Below are positions 52,805 to 63,479 of a stretch of DNA of 64,000 bases, in pieces. Numbering within the stretch: the first letter of the stretch is position 1; every line of letters starts with the position of its first letter. The stretch is from Shinisaurus crocodilurus. Lineage: Eukaryota > Chordata > Lepidosauria > Squamata > Shinisauridae. The notes below the pieces were generated by a model. That model searched no databases. It had not been told where the DNA came from and saw nothing but the letters and a program-made list of their open reading frames with translations. The position numbers were made by a program, and so were the translations under genes. The stretch lies in contig CM037880.1 of assembly GCA_021292165.1 (NCBI GenBank), forward strand, positions 137,642,564 through 137,706,563. The letters run 5' to 3'.

Positions 52805-53065
52805 TGTGAGGTCCTGTTTCATACTGACTAAGATACAGAGCTACAGATCAGGAAGTCCCTGGCTTGAGTCTCACCTCTGCCATGAACTCACCCTGTGGCC
52901 TTAGTAAGCTACATGCTCTCAGCTTCAGTCCCCTCATCTGCAATAAGAGGGCTATAATGATGCTGATTTACCTTACAGGGCTATTGTGAGGATTACACCT
53001 CGATAATGCATGTGAAACACTTTGAACACTTAAAAACTCTATACAAATGTTAAGTGTAATTGTGT
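52805..53065 (+). repeat. MIR/CORE-SINE-like element
   Basis: Follows the MIR layout: ACAGATCAGGAAGTCCCTGGC, TGAGTCTCACCTCTGCCATG, CCCCTCATCTGCAATAAG, TGTGAGGATTACACC and GAAACACTTTGAACAC. Confidence 0.75.
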
Positions 53066-53214
53066 CACACAAGGCAGAATGTTTATGGCAGCAAAATGAA
53101 CACACTTGGCTAGTAATCTGTTTACTGCCCATGGGTTCCTGAGAGTGTGGACAGGATCCTTGAAGAGGTGAGACCTACCACACGTGTGCTTGACCCTTGC
53201 CCTTTCTGACTTAT

Positions 53215-54250
53215 CATCATCATCATCAGGCGATCACTCGTGACCGAGTAAGATTGTCTTCCGGGATAAAAGGAGGAAATTCTAAAGAAGATTGTGTAGA
53301 CTCTAGCGATGGGTCCGTAAGTGACTGTGGAGGCCAATTCTAGATCCACACAGCTTCCCACAGTGAGGACACAGGTTACCAGATAGAAGATGGTCCTGTA
53401 AAGGATTCATTTGACGTGCTTTTCGCTTAGCACGTTTCTCCCTTTCACCTTGCACTCGGGCTTCTTCAAAGTCCATGGAACCTTTGTGAAAGGCCAACCT
53501 CCATTTAGATCGTTCATGGGCCAGAGCTTCCCAGTTTTCGATGTTTATATTGCATTTTTTTAGATTAGCCTTATGAACATCTTTAAACCTCTTATATTGA
53601 CCACCGATATTCCGCTTTCCATCCTTGAGTTGGGAGTAAAGTAACTGCTTTGGGAGACGGCAGTCAGGCATTCGAACAACATGACCGGTCCACTGAAGTT
53701 GGCGTTGAAGGATCATTTTTTCAATGCTAGTAGTCTTTGCTTCTTCCAGTACACTGACATTTGTTCGCCTATCTTCCCAAGTAATTTGCAGGATTTTCCG
53801 GAGGCAACGTTGATGAAACCTTTCAAGGAGGTGGAAGTGACGTTTATAGATAGTCCATGTTTCGCAGGCATACAATAAAGTTGGTAATACAATGGCTTCA
53901 TAAACCAGTGTTTTGGTCTTCTTACAAATATCCCGATCCTCGAACACTCTATGTTTCATTCGAGAAAATGCGGCACTTGCGGAGCTCAGACGATGCTGGA
54001 TTTCACTGTCGATGTTAGCTGTAACAGAAAGATAGCTGCCAAGATAGAGAAAATGATCGACATTTTCCAGTATTGTCCCGCCAAGCTGGATAGATGGCAT
54101 CACCAAAGGATTGGCTTGCAGTTGCTGATGAAGCACTTTGGTTTTTTTGATGTTAAGTGAGAGACCAAGTTTTTCGTATGCTTCTGCAAAAGCATTTAGG
54201 ATAGTTTGGAGATCATCCTCTGAATGTGCAGAGACCACATTTGTTCCCCA
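53215..54250 (-). mobile_element. Non-LTR retrotransposon 3' fragment
   Basis: Minus-strand LINE end, 5'-truncated just after the RT catalytic box. A GATGATGATGATAA tail is visible as TTATCATCATCATC at 53213. Family not assigned; unlike CR1 and L2 in this window. Confidence 0.75.
53303..54238 (-). pseudogene. LINE ORF2 C-terminal part with C2H2-like end
   Basis: The 311 open codons start at AHSEDDLQTILNAF, just past the place where an FADD-type motif would sit. They continue through YLGSYLSVTANIDSEIQHRL, LPTLLYACETWTIYK, LQRQLQWTGHVVRMPDCRLP and a basic region. The end, CPHCGKLCGSRIGL followed by HSHLRTH, fits C-x2-C-x12-H-x3-H. It is a truncated retrotransposon protein, without the endonuclease and RT palm. 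The part present has no stop, suggesting a fairly young copy. Confidence 0.82.
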
Positions 54251-54362
54251 TAAAGGGGGATTGACTGAGTTTGTAAGGGACAGGCAGTGGTGAGTGCCCC
54301 TTTACAACAGAGTGTGATTCCATCATGCCTAAGAGTCAGTGATGAGACCTTTAAGAAAACTC

Positions 54363-55640
54363 CCCCCTGAATCCCACTGTATTGGATAATTTCCAGCCAG
54401 TCTCCAATATTCCATTCTTAGGCAAGGTGCTGGAGTGTGCAGTGGTGTCTCAATTCCAGGGGTTTCTGTCTGAAGCTTATTATCTAGGTCCATGTCAATC
54501 TGGCTTCAGATCTGCTTATGTGACAAAGACTGATTTAGTCATCTTGGTCGACAATCTGTGCCGGGAACTGGATGTAGGAAGTTTGTCCTTGTTACTTCTA
54601 CTGGACCTCTCAAGCTGTTTTCAATACCATCAACCATGGTATTCTTCTGGACTGCCTGGCTAGGATGGGACTTGGAAGCCCTGTTTTATGGTGGTTCCAG
54701 TCCTTGGAGGGGAGATTTCAGAAAGTGATGCTGGGGCACTCCTATAGTGTCCATCTTGTTCCCCATGGTATTTAACATACAGTATCTATGAAACAGCTGG
54801 GAGAGGTTGTCCAGGTATTTGGTTCGGTGCTACCAGTATGTTGATGACATGCAACTGTATATCTTCTATCTAAATCCAAGGAAATGGTTCTAAATGCCTT
54901 TAATAACTGGAAGAGGGCAAACAAATTGAAGCTTTCTCCCGACAAGACAGAGGTGCTCTAGGTTAGTTGAAAGGCAGATCAGGAGATAGGGTTTCATCCT
55001 ATTTTGTATGGGGTTACATTCCCTTTGAAGACTCAGGTTCAGCAACAGCAATTGCTGTTAGAGCAATAAGACAATGGAACCAATTACCTAGGGAGGTGGT
55101 GAGCTCTCCCACTCTGGAGGCATTCAAGGTGCAGCTGGACGGCCATCTGTCAGGGATGCTTTGACCTGGATTCCTGCATTGAGCAGGGGGTTGGACTCAG
55201 TGGCCTTATAGGCCCCTTCCATCTCTACTTTTCTATGATTCTGTGATTCACCTGGGTGCCCAGGTTTTGGCAGTGGCCAGGAGTGTATTTGCACAGCTCT
55301 GGTTAGTGTGCCAACTATGCCCGTTCCTGGAGATGTCCGATCTGGCTACAGTGACACATACCTTAGTTACATCTAGTTTGGACTACTGTAATGCATTTTA
55401 CATGGGGCCACTTTTGAAAGTGTTTGGAAACTTCAGCTGATCCAGAATGCTGCAGCCAGATACTGGGACCAATTATAGGAACCATATGATTCCCTTGTTA
55501 CAACAGTTTCACTGGCTACCACTCCATTTCTGGGCACAATTCAATGCGCTTTTTATGACCTATAAAGCTCTAGATGACTTAGGCCCAGGTTATTTCACAC
55601 AAATATATAACCTCTTTTGTCCTCTCTCTCTTTTTTTTTA
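54363..55640 (+). mobile_element. L2-like LINE fragment, split by a CR1 end
   Basis: 54382-54663 reads as RT-like (NFQPVSNIPFLGKVLECAVV, LLLLDLSSCF). 55245-55640 resembles the L2 C terminus (TSSLDYCNAFYMG, QFHWLPLHFWAQFNALF). A CR1 3' end sits between. Many frame breaks. Confidence 0.75.
55054..55247 (+). mobile_element. CR1 LINE 3' end inside L2-like fragment
   Basis: GCTGTTAGAGCAATAAGAC through the CR1 tail CTATGATTCTGTGATT; codes RAIRQWNQLPREVVSSPTLE in one frame. Younger than its L2-like host. Confidence 0.9.
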
Positions 55641-57500
55641 ATGACACATTTCCTCTCTCTTGACAATGTGCACACAGTGGCTACTGTGTGACATCTAATG
55701 AGAGAGTGTTTCCTGCAATACCTAGGTTCAAATTGTGCCTCAGTTATGGATTTACTGGGTAGTTTTGTGCAATTCTCTCAGCTTTACGCTATGTCTGCAC
55801 CATGACCTTTGTGACTTTTTTTTTCTTTTCACTTTGTTTGCTCTTGTCATCCTGGCTCTGTCCTTTCTTGTTCCTGTTCTGCTCTTGTGTACCGTATTTG
55901 CAACACACACATGCAAAGTTCAACAGAAAAAAAAATAGTTTACTTGTGGATAGGCGTTAAGGTGTCAGGAGTTTTAAACCAAGGACTCTGGTACCTTATT
56001 CACTATGGTAGCTTACCAAAGGAAGGATCTTTTTGCTTGTTCTCTACTACATTTCAACACTCCAAATGTGAATAGGCAGAGGGTAGTATTGCAACAGCCT
56101 TGTAGGCTCCTTCCCCAACTCTATGATCTATGAAATCTATGAAACTGTGTCAGGTGACACAGGAAGCCAATTAGATTCCACCTGGCCCTATACAGTTTCT
56201 TACAGTTTGAGAGCTGCAAAATTTTCTGATGGTATCTTCTAGAGACTGAGTACGGTACTTGGGGAGATAGAAAGATTAATCTAAATAATCTATATAGAAG
56301 CCTATGGAACCCCATAAAATTGAGGCCCCAATGCAAGACCTTATTTTAAAAAAAGATTATATAAATACATTGTCTCATAATACAGAATTAGAATTTATAA
56401 TCCCTATTCCATAATGATATCTTTGAACTATAACACATTTTAAATTAAAACTATGATCATGTAGGGCTTTAAAAAAACACAACCCTCCCCAGAAGCATTT
56501 AAACAATAAAAATGAAAAAAAAATCGGATTTAAATTTTTTAAAAAACCGATTTTTAAAAATTCCTTTTAAAAAAATCATTGATTTTTATCCACCCTGCCT
56601 GAGCTACTCTGCTCACCTGGGTAGAACCTGCTAACCTTCAGACTGCCAGCCCTGACAATAGGCACTTCCAATGCAGCTTGGTGTGGCTACTTGCAAGGGG
56701 CTTACTCAGTCACAGGTAGTTACTGTACCTAGTTTAAATACTCAGTTACCGATCTATAAAATGAGAATAACATATTTTAGAGAGTGGCAAGAATGGATAC
56801 TGGCAGCTCTTCCACTATGGGATACATTGTATATGCACCCTCTTCAAACACAACTACTGTACACTGAAGGCCAGCTTAAGGATAGAAACAGTAAAAGACT
56901 TCAGTGTACAAATATATATAGAGAGATAGACAGACAGACAGACAGACTTGGGGCTTGTTCTTGTGAGCTCCTAATTTGAGTAAAAAGTGGTTAACTCTAC
57001 TCTTGGCTTTGTTCTCCTGAATGGAGAAAGGGGGTGGTTTAAAATAGAGGTGTGTAGTTATGAGCACATCTTTTCCAAATTACAGCTAATTGCACTCTTT
57101 ATACAGGTTATGCTTGTGAGAGCATCCCAGTGGCAGATTTTTTTGGCTTGAGGTGGAGGACCTTACTGAAGCCACAACTTGTGCCAAAAGGGCTTGGCCT
57201 TCCCCTTCAACAAATAGCACCTTGAGGGTTTGGGGCTTGATTTTTTTTGGCAGCTTTTCACCTTCATTTGCAGGTTCGTAAAAAATACAGCTGTACTACT
57301 TAGTGTCAGGGGCTTGTTGGTATATGAGCTGTGTTAGCTGGGTGAGGGTCTGGGATAAAGGTTTTGGCGAATTTAAGGATTCACAGTGTAATCTTATACA
57401 CATTTACTTGGAAGTACGGTAAGTCCCATTGTGTTTAATGAGGCTTACTGCCAGGTAAATATGCATAGGATTGCAGCCTCGGAGATCTGCAGCAAATGTG
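55641..57500. other. Intergenic, small repeats only
   Basis: A CR1-tail remnant at 56096-56146, a GATAGACAGACAGAC microsatellite near 56925-56947 and a small MITE at 57370-57480 (GTAATCTTATACACATTTACT / ATATGCATAGGATTGCAG). No gene. Confidence 0.5.
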
Positions 57501-57615
57501 GATCAAGCCTGGTTATTACTTGGATGGGAGACCCTTCCTCTAGTTTCCTGCACTGAGCAGGGGGTTGGACTCAATGGCCTTGTAGGCTCCTTCCAACTCT
57601 ATTTATGAAATCTAT
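57501..57615 (+). repeat. 5S rRNA-headed SINE with CR1 tail, copy 2 (truncated)
   Basis: GATCAAGCCTGGTTATTACT and TGGATGGGAGACC (5S box C) run directly into TAGTTTCCTGCACTGAGCAG (CR1 tail), the same junction as at 8062-8075. Confidence 0.8.
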
Positions 57616-57865
57616 GGTCAAGTAAACAGATGAGCAGTGGCTTGGCTACAACATCGGAAGGTTGTTGTGCAAAAGGGCTCTAGTCCTATAGCATTCATAT
57701 GTTTACTACAGGACTGTGATGCTCAGTTGGTTAATTGATTAAATTAATCATTTAAAAACCTTTTAGGCTGCAGTCCCCACCTACTTGGGGATAAGCCTAA
57801 TTGAAATCAATGGTATTTCTGAGTAGCCATGTCTAGGATTGCACTTTTAATCAACTAAATAGAGA

Positions 57866-57995
57866 GATGGAGGTGTGGGCCTCCAGATGTTGTTTGACTA
57901 CAGTTCCTGTGTTATCCCTCACTATTGGCTGTGCTATCTGGGGCAGAGGAGGAGAGCTGGAGTCCAAAAACATCGGGAGGGCCATACGTTTCCCA
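57866..57995. mobile_element. Palindromic MITE, degraded
   Basis: GGGCCTCCAGATGTTGTTTGACTACAG at the left faces CTGGAGTCCAAAAACATCGGGAGGGCC at the right. Confidence 0.6.
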
Positions 57996-58559
57996 TCCCT
58001 GAACTAAAAGGTACCCCTGATTGTGCAGTCAGCAGATTTTTTTCCAAAAATGTTTAATACAAGAACTAGCTAGCTACTAACTATGATGGCTATATCCTAC
58101 CTCCAAGATCAGAGGCAACATGCCTCTAAATACCAGTCACTGGGGAATAACAATGGGAAGGGTCTATTGCCCTCCTGTCTTGCTTTTGGGCTTCCCAAAG
58201 GCATCATTGTGAGAAACAGGATGCTGGACTAGATAGGCTATTTTGGTTTGATCCAGCAGTACTCTTATGTCCAGTCAATCCATCAACCATAATGCATAAG
58301 AAACAAAGAGACATATGTAACATTCAATATTAAGTACAGGTTGAATTATCAAGCACGGAAGGCTTAGCATGAATAACATTTAAGAATTTAGCTGCTGACA
58401 AAGTATTGTTGGTATTGACCCCACAAGACAGTTTTCCCTTATTAAGGGAAACAGCAAGTTTTTCCTTGCACTCTTATACAACTACAATAGAAACACTTGT
58501 GCAAGAGATTCAGTTTCATCCAAATCACAAGGACAAAGTCATTATATGAGGGGAATTCT
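57996..58559. other. Intergenic with an old interspersed repeat
   Basis: 58075-58270 (GAGAAACAGGATGCTGGACT ... GATCCAGCAGTACTCTTATG) is related to 27945-28075. No gene. Confidence 0.45.
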
Positions 58560-60098
58560 TTGAAAGTGAGCAGGTGAGGCTGTGGATGTGCTGAACCAGT
58601 GCCTGGCTGCAACAATGGACTGGATGAGGGCTAACAAATGGAGGCTCAATCCAGACAAGACATGCTGTTAGTGGGTGGTTCTTCTGACCGGATGGAGGGT
58701 GTGTCAAGGTTCTGCTACTACAGGGACCCCTTGATCTGCCTTTGGAAGATCTCTGCCTCTTCTCAAAGTCTCTCCCGTTCCAGGAGATCAAATCCTTTGC
58801 CTGTTTCCAGTAGCATGGGTGTAGGCTTTAGACGTGGTGAATAAGTCACTCCAAACTCTCAGGGTAAACAACAGCACTTTACTTATTATATTAGGGTATT
58901 TACTTAATAGAGTGGTTATAATTCAAAAGCAAGTAGGATAAAATTAAACAAACAAACAATCCAAGGTTCTCTAGCTTAACTTCAGACTACCTCTCTCCTC
59001 TGCAGTCAGTCTCTCTCTCTCTAATCAGTCTCTCTCTCTGCAGTCTGCTGACCACACCCCACACATATATAGCCCTCCCAGGAGTGGAAGGTTATAATCA
59101 GGTGACCTTGATCAGGAGACTAATTCTTAACTTCTATTGGGTTCTAAAACTCTCAAACTCCCCCTCCCATCCTGGAGTGTTTGGGCCTTCAGGCTTCAAC
59201 TAATCTAGGGAAGTGTTTGGGCCTTCAGGCTTCAGCAACCTTAAGCCTGTGTAGGCCTCAATCCTTCACAGGGTGTTCAACCTGTTCTGGACGGGGTTGC
59301 ACTCCCCTTGAAGAAGCAGGTTCATAGCTTGGAGGTTCTCCTTGAGCCATCTCTGTCACTTGAGGCTCAGGTTGCCTCAGTGGCACAGAGTGCCTTATAC
59401 CAGCTTCGGCTGGTGGCCCAGCTACACCCCTATCTGGACAGGGATAGCCTGGTTTCAGTAATCCACGCTCTAGTAATCTCAAAGTTAGATTACTGCAATG
59501 CACTCTACGTGGGGTTGCCCTTGAAGACTGTCCAGAAGCTGCAGCTTTTGCAAAATGCAGCAGCCAGACAAATCACCGGGACCAAAAGGTCCGAACATAT
59601 AACACCTGTTCTGGCCCGCTTGCAGTGGCTGCCTATATGCTTCCGAGCCCGATTCAAGGTGCTGACCCGTACACTATGTTCAACATCTGGTTCAACACTA
59701 TGTTCAACATTCCTCTGACTGCCACCTCTGAGGGAGGCTCGGAGGGCAGCAACAAGGGGAGGGCCTTTTCTGTGGTAGCCCCCCAACTGTGGAACAAGCT
59801 CCCCTCTGAGGCCCGCCTGGCGTCAACTCTATCTTTTCGGTGCCAGGTTAAGACTGCCCTCTACGTTGAGGCTTTTAATAATTAAATGGTATATGGTGGG
59901 GTGGTTAATTGTTTTTAGCGGTCGTGTTTTATTAACTTGTTTTAGAGATATTTTTAAAATTGGTTTTTAAAATTTCATAATGTTTTATTGTTCATTTTAA
60001 ACTGTATTTTATTGTTTGTTTTTAATTATTGTTGTACACTGCCCAGAGAGCTTTGGCTATTGGGCGATATAGAGAATGAATGAATAAATAAATAAAGT
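58560..60098 (+). mobile_element. L2-like LINE 3' part, split by a solo LTR
   Basis: The first part (GGATGAGGGCTAACAAATGG) precedes the LTR. The second (59276 onward) codes KLDYCNALYVGLPLKTVQKL and RLQWLPICFRARFKVL in L2 style, then PQLWNKLPSEARL. It ends in the L2 tail GGGCGATATAGAGAATGAATG and AATAAATAAA. An internal deletion lies near 59670-59730. Confidence 0.82.
58702..59270 (-). mobile_element. Solo LTR (endogenous retrovirus or LTR retrotransposon)
   Basis: The 569-bp block starts TGTCAAGG and ends CTTCACA (TG...CA), flanked by perfect 5-bp duplications GGGTG (58697-58701 and 59271-59275). On the minus strand a GCTATATATG TATA-like box and a downstream AATAAGTAAAG stretch suggest that orientation. 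A TTTGGGCCTTCAGGCTTCA unit is tandemly repeated near 59178-59235. No internal coding region is present. Confidence 0.85.
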
Positions 60099-60439
60099 GA
60101 CCTTCCATTGCCATAGATGGCTTAGCATGAAGTTTTTATGCATAAAACCCATGGATGCCACCTTAAAAGAGACATTCCTCTTTCTCTTCCATAGGAGAAA
60201 ATACTTCTAAGGTGGACCCTGATGCAACATGCATGATTAAAGTTTTCTTTAGCTGGAGACAGCCCTAGTTTACATACATGAAGCAGTACAACACCCCGTG
60301 AATTGCTTTCCTGAGAGTATAATAGAGGGTTGGCCCAAGATATTTTGTTGCCTGAGGAGAAGAGGCCTCCCCCATTCCTTATATAGAAACTGACCAGACT
60401 GACAGTTGAGTCTTACTTCAAGACTAGTGATGGCGTACG

Positions 60440-60680
60440 CCAGCGTGGCGTAGTGGTTAGAGTGTTGGACTGGGACTCGGGAGATCCGGGTTCTAGTCCC
60501 TACTTGGCCACGAAGCTCCCTGGGTGACGTTGGGCCAGTCACGGTCTCTCAGCCTAACCTACCTCACAGGGTTGTTGTGAGGATAAAATGGAGAGGAGGA
60601 GGAGGATTATGTAAGCCGCCTTGGGTTCCTTGCAGGAAAAAAGGTGGGGGTATAAATATAATAATAAATAAATAAATAAA
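60440..60680 (+). repeat. tRNA-derived SINE, copy 5
   Basis: Full-length plus-strand member: GCCAGCGTGGCGTAGTGG head, GATCCGGGTTCTAGTCCC box B, CCAGTCACGGTCTCTCAGCC core, GTAAGCCGCCTTGGG tail and (AATA)n end at the LTR-like repeat. Confidence 0.88.
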
Positions 60681-60682
60681 TG

Positions 60683-60828
60683 TGGAGAAACGAGCCTTTG
60701 GGGGTACACACACACACCTCAGGTGTGAACCGGCTGGGGTGGGGTGTGCATAGTTAGCGTGTGGAAAGAGGGGCCCTTGGGGGTTCCTGCATGCATACAC
60801 ACACACACACACACACGCCTCCTCATGT
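60683..60828 (+). repeat. LTR-like direct repeat, left copy
   Basis: Starts TGGAGAAACGAGCCTTTGGG and ends at GCCTCCTCATGT; recurs at 63320-63479. A PBS-like TGGCAAGCGCTGGG and ATTCGAA stretch follows at about 60843. Confidence 0.75.
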
Positions 60829-63319
60829 GGGCACACACATAGTGGCAAGCGCTGGGATTCGAAGCTGAACCACAGAGTGTGTGCATGTGGGCAAATGAGA
60901 GAAATTAGAGAGACGTTAGTGCAGGAATAGAGAGTTTGTTATTTTTTAGAGATTTAAGTGTGAGATTGAGCCTCAGGGAAAACGTTCAGATTGCTGGCAG
61001 TCGGTGGAAGCCTAGCGCCAGTGGGAGCGTTGAAGGCAAGAAATTTCAACTATAGAAGAGTTCCAGAACAGCTTGTGTGCCCAGCAAGTGGGCAAAGGGC
61101 AACAAGTGATGAGATTGAGCCTCAAAGAAAACGTTCAGATTGCTGAAAGGGGCTACCCCAGTCTGGGGAAAGCCTAGTTCCCAGCAGAGAGCGTGAAGGC
61201 AAGAAATCTTGATGTCTGTAGAAAAGGCAGGGCTAGTTCCCTTTTCCAGGCGTGGAGAGGCCAAGGGGACAAGCAAAAGAAACTACCCATCGAGTACAAC
61301 AGAGGCTGGGAGTAGCAGTTGCCAGGGAGTAAGCGGAAGAGGATCCTACCCATCCAGTGCAAAAAGCGGGTGAGCAGATGGCGGCTGTGTGATCCCAAAG
61401 TTTGGGGGCTGGAAGAGCCCGGGAAGAGAAGAAGAAATAGTGTGTGCGCGCGCACGTGTGTTCCAGGAGGAGGGAGAAGACCAGAAAACCTCTCCTAAGA
61501 GAATGGTGAGCAAAACGTTGAGTTTTGGGACAGCGTTTGATGAGTGATTGTAGTTGTGCTATGTGCCCCAGAGAAATTGTCGAGACTTTGGGGAGGGAGG
61601 GCACAGTCCTGCCCTACATCTCTCCCACGGGAGAAGGACTCAGATTTTGAACTTAAGAAGACTGTCTATTTGCTCTTGGGGGGGGCATGGGGAATGGACA
61701 GGCTGGGCAGCAGCAAGCAGAGGGGGGGCGGACATCAGAAAACACCCCCCCCCAGAAAAAGAGACTTTGTCCCTGTGCTGCCGAAGTGGAGAGCTGAAAG
61801 AAGCAGAGACGGAAAAAGGAATTTTCCCCCCAGGCGTTTTCTGCTGCCACCTGAAGACAACGGGCTGAGATTAAGTGGTTGTTTGATTAGAACCAACACA
61901 TGTTGCTGACTTGTTCCTCGGAGGGGGAAGGGATTCAGGTGTAATTGTGTTGTCTTTGTGCTGTCTTGTTGCTGGGTTGTTGGGGGACTGGGGACCAGTG
62001 CTCCCAGTGTAAACAACTGAACTATTTGTGTTGTCTTGTGTCATGTGCAAAGCTCAATTTGAAATGATGATTAAAGCCAATAAAAGTTGCTAAATTGTTC
62101 CTCGAAGGGAGGGGGGGTGATCCAAGTGTATTTGTGTTATCTGGATTGTTGCTGGGGGGGGCGGGGGACGGGTGATCCCAGGTAAGAAGTTGAACCATTG
62201 TTGTTTTGTCTCCAAATGAAAAAATTAGTCCAGACTGGATCAGGTCAATTTGAAATTTGAATGTAATGCTAACGTAAAGCCAGAAACCTGTAAGTTTTCA
62301 AAGGGGCCTCGGGGGCAAGGAACAGTTGCCAGAGAAAAAAAATCAGTCAAAGGCCAAAGAACAAAGAAGTTAGAGGCAGAGAAAGCCCTCTAGCGGCTAA
62401 AAGGGGGTGGTGGGAAGCCACCGGCAGGCCTTTGAAAACTGAGTAGAGCCTCCAAAGCTAAGCATTCAATTCGGAGGGAGACAGTCATCCCGTGCAAGTT
62501 TGGGTGGTAGGCTAAAAGAGCCAAGCCCAAGAGGCTGGAAGATTGCCAGGCTGTGTGTTCTAAAAGGTGCCTTTAGGAAAAGAGGGGTGGGGGGAAGCCA
62601 TCCCATTCAAGTCATTGTGCAGCAAGTGCCAAATGCAAACCTTGGGAAAAGGGAGTAGGCATTCATGTCGTTGGGTGGTGGGAAGCCATCCTGGCGGGTC
62701 TTTGGAGGGGGGTGGTGGGAAGCCATCCCATTCAAGTCATTGTGTAGAAAGTGCCAAATGCAAACCTTTGGGAAAAGGGAGTGGTATATTCATGTCGTTG
62801 GGTGGTGGGAAGCCATCCCATGGGCCTTGGGAGGGGTGTGTGTGATGGTACTCAGGTCAGTTGAGTACAGAGTAGCAGAGGCAAGCCTTTAAAAACAAAC
62901 AAAGGCGAATTGAAGAGTCACATTTCGGTCCATAATCTGCCCCCTACAGGCTGTGTGAGAAACAGCAACCCTAAAAAGTTTTTTTTGAAGTGCATGAAGT
63001 TTCTTGTGTATGCAAAACGGATGTAATGCAAACCTGTAAACTTCTGATTGATGGTTATTGATTGTTGTTTTGCTGTTTTGATGTTTAAAGATTTTAAGAA
63101 TTAAGATGTTAAAGCTGTTTAAGACTATAGTTAATGTGTTTGATGTTTTGATGCATGCTTTTTTGTGTAGTTCTGTTTTTGCGTGTGTGTGAAAGTGAAG
63201 AAAGGTGCACTAGTGGTAGAAGGCTGGCGCAAGCTCGTTTCTTTGTTTTTTTTTTGTTAGTATAGATGAAAGGAGAGGGTTAACCCCCTCTTTTCATCTT
63301 TTCCCAGAGGAAAGGGATA
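60829..63319 (+). mobile_element. Non-coding interior of putative non-autonomous LTR element
   Basis: No gag or pol frame was found. It contains internal duplications: 60961-61055 against 61106-61200, about 61898-62010 against 62085-62180, and two units within 62565-62830. AGAGGAAAGGGA just before the right repeat could be a polypurine tract. Assignment as an LTR element is inference. Confidence 0.45.
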
Positions 63320-63433
63320 TGGAGAAACGAGCCTTTGGGGGTACACACACACACCTCAGGTGTGAACCGGCTGGGGTGGGGTGTGCATAGTTAGCATGTG
63401 GAAAGAGGGGCCCTTGGGGGTTCCTGCATGCAT

Positions 63434-63469
<36 letters not shown>

Positions 63470-63479
63470 CTCCTCATGT
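63320..63479 (+). repeat. LTR-like direct repeat, right copy
   Basis: Matches 60683-60828, except for a longer CA run (about 63438-63468) and few substitutions. TATAAAA (63479-63485) follows directly in this copy but not in the left one. Confidence 0.75.

Noticed and set aside
53681..54160. Plus-strand frames opposite the LINE RT fragment
   Set aside because: No domain; they mirror the minus-strand RT coding sequence.
60450..60500. A tRNA gene on the plus strand
   Set aside because: Box A and box B are present but the sequence continues as a known SINE layout repeated five times in the window; no tRNA fold is supported.
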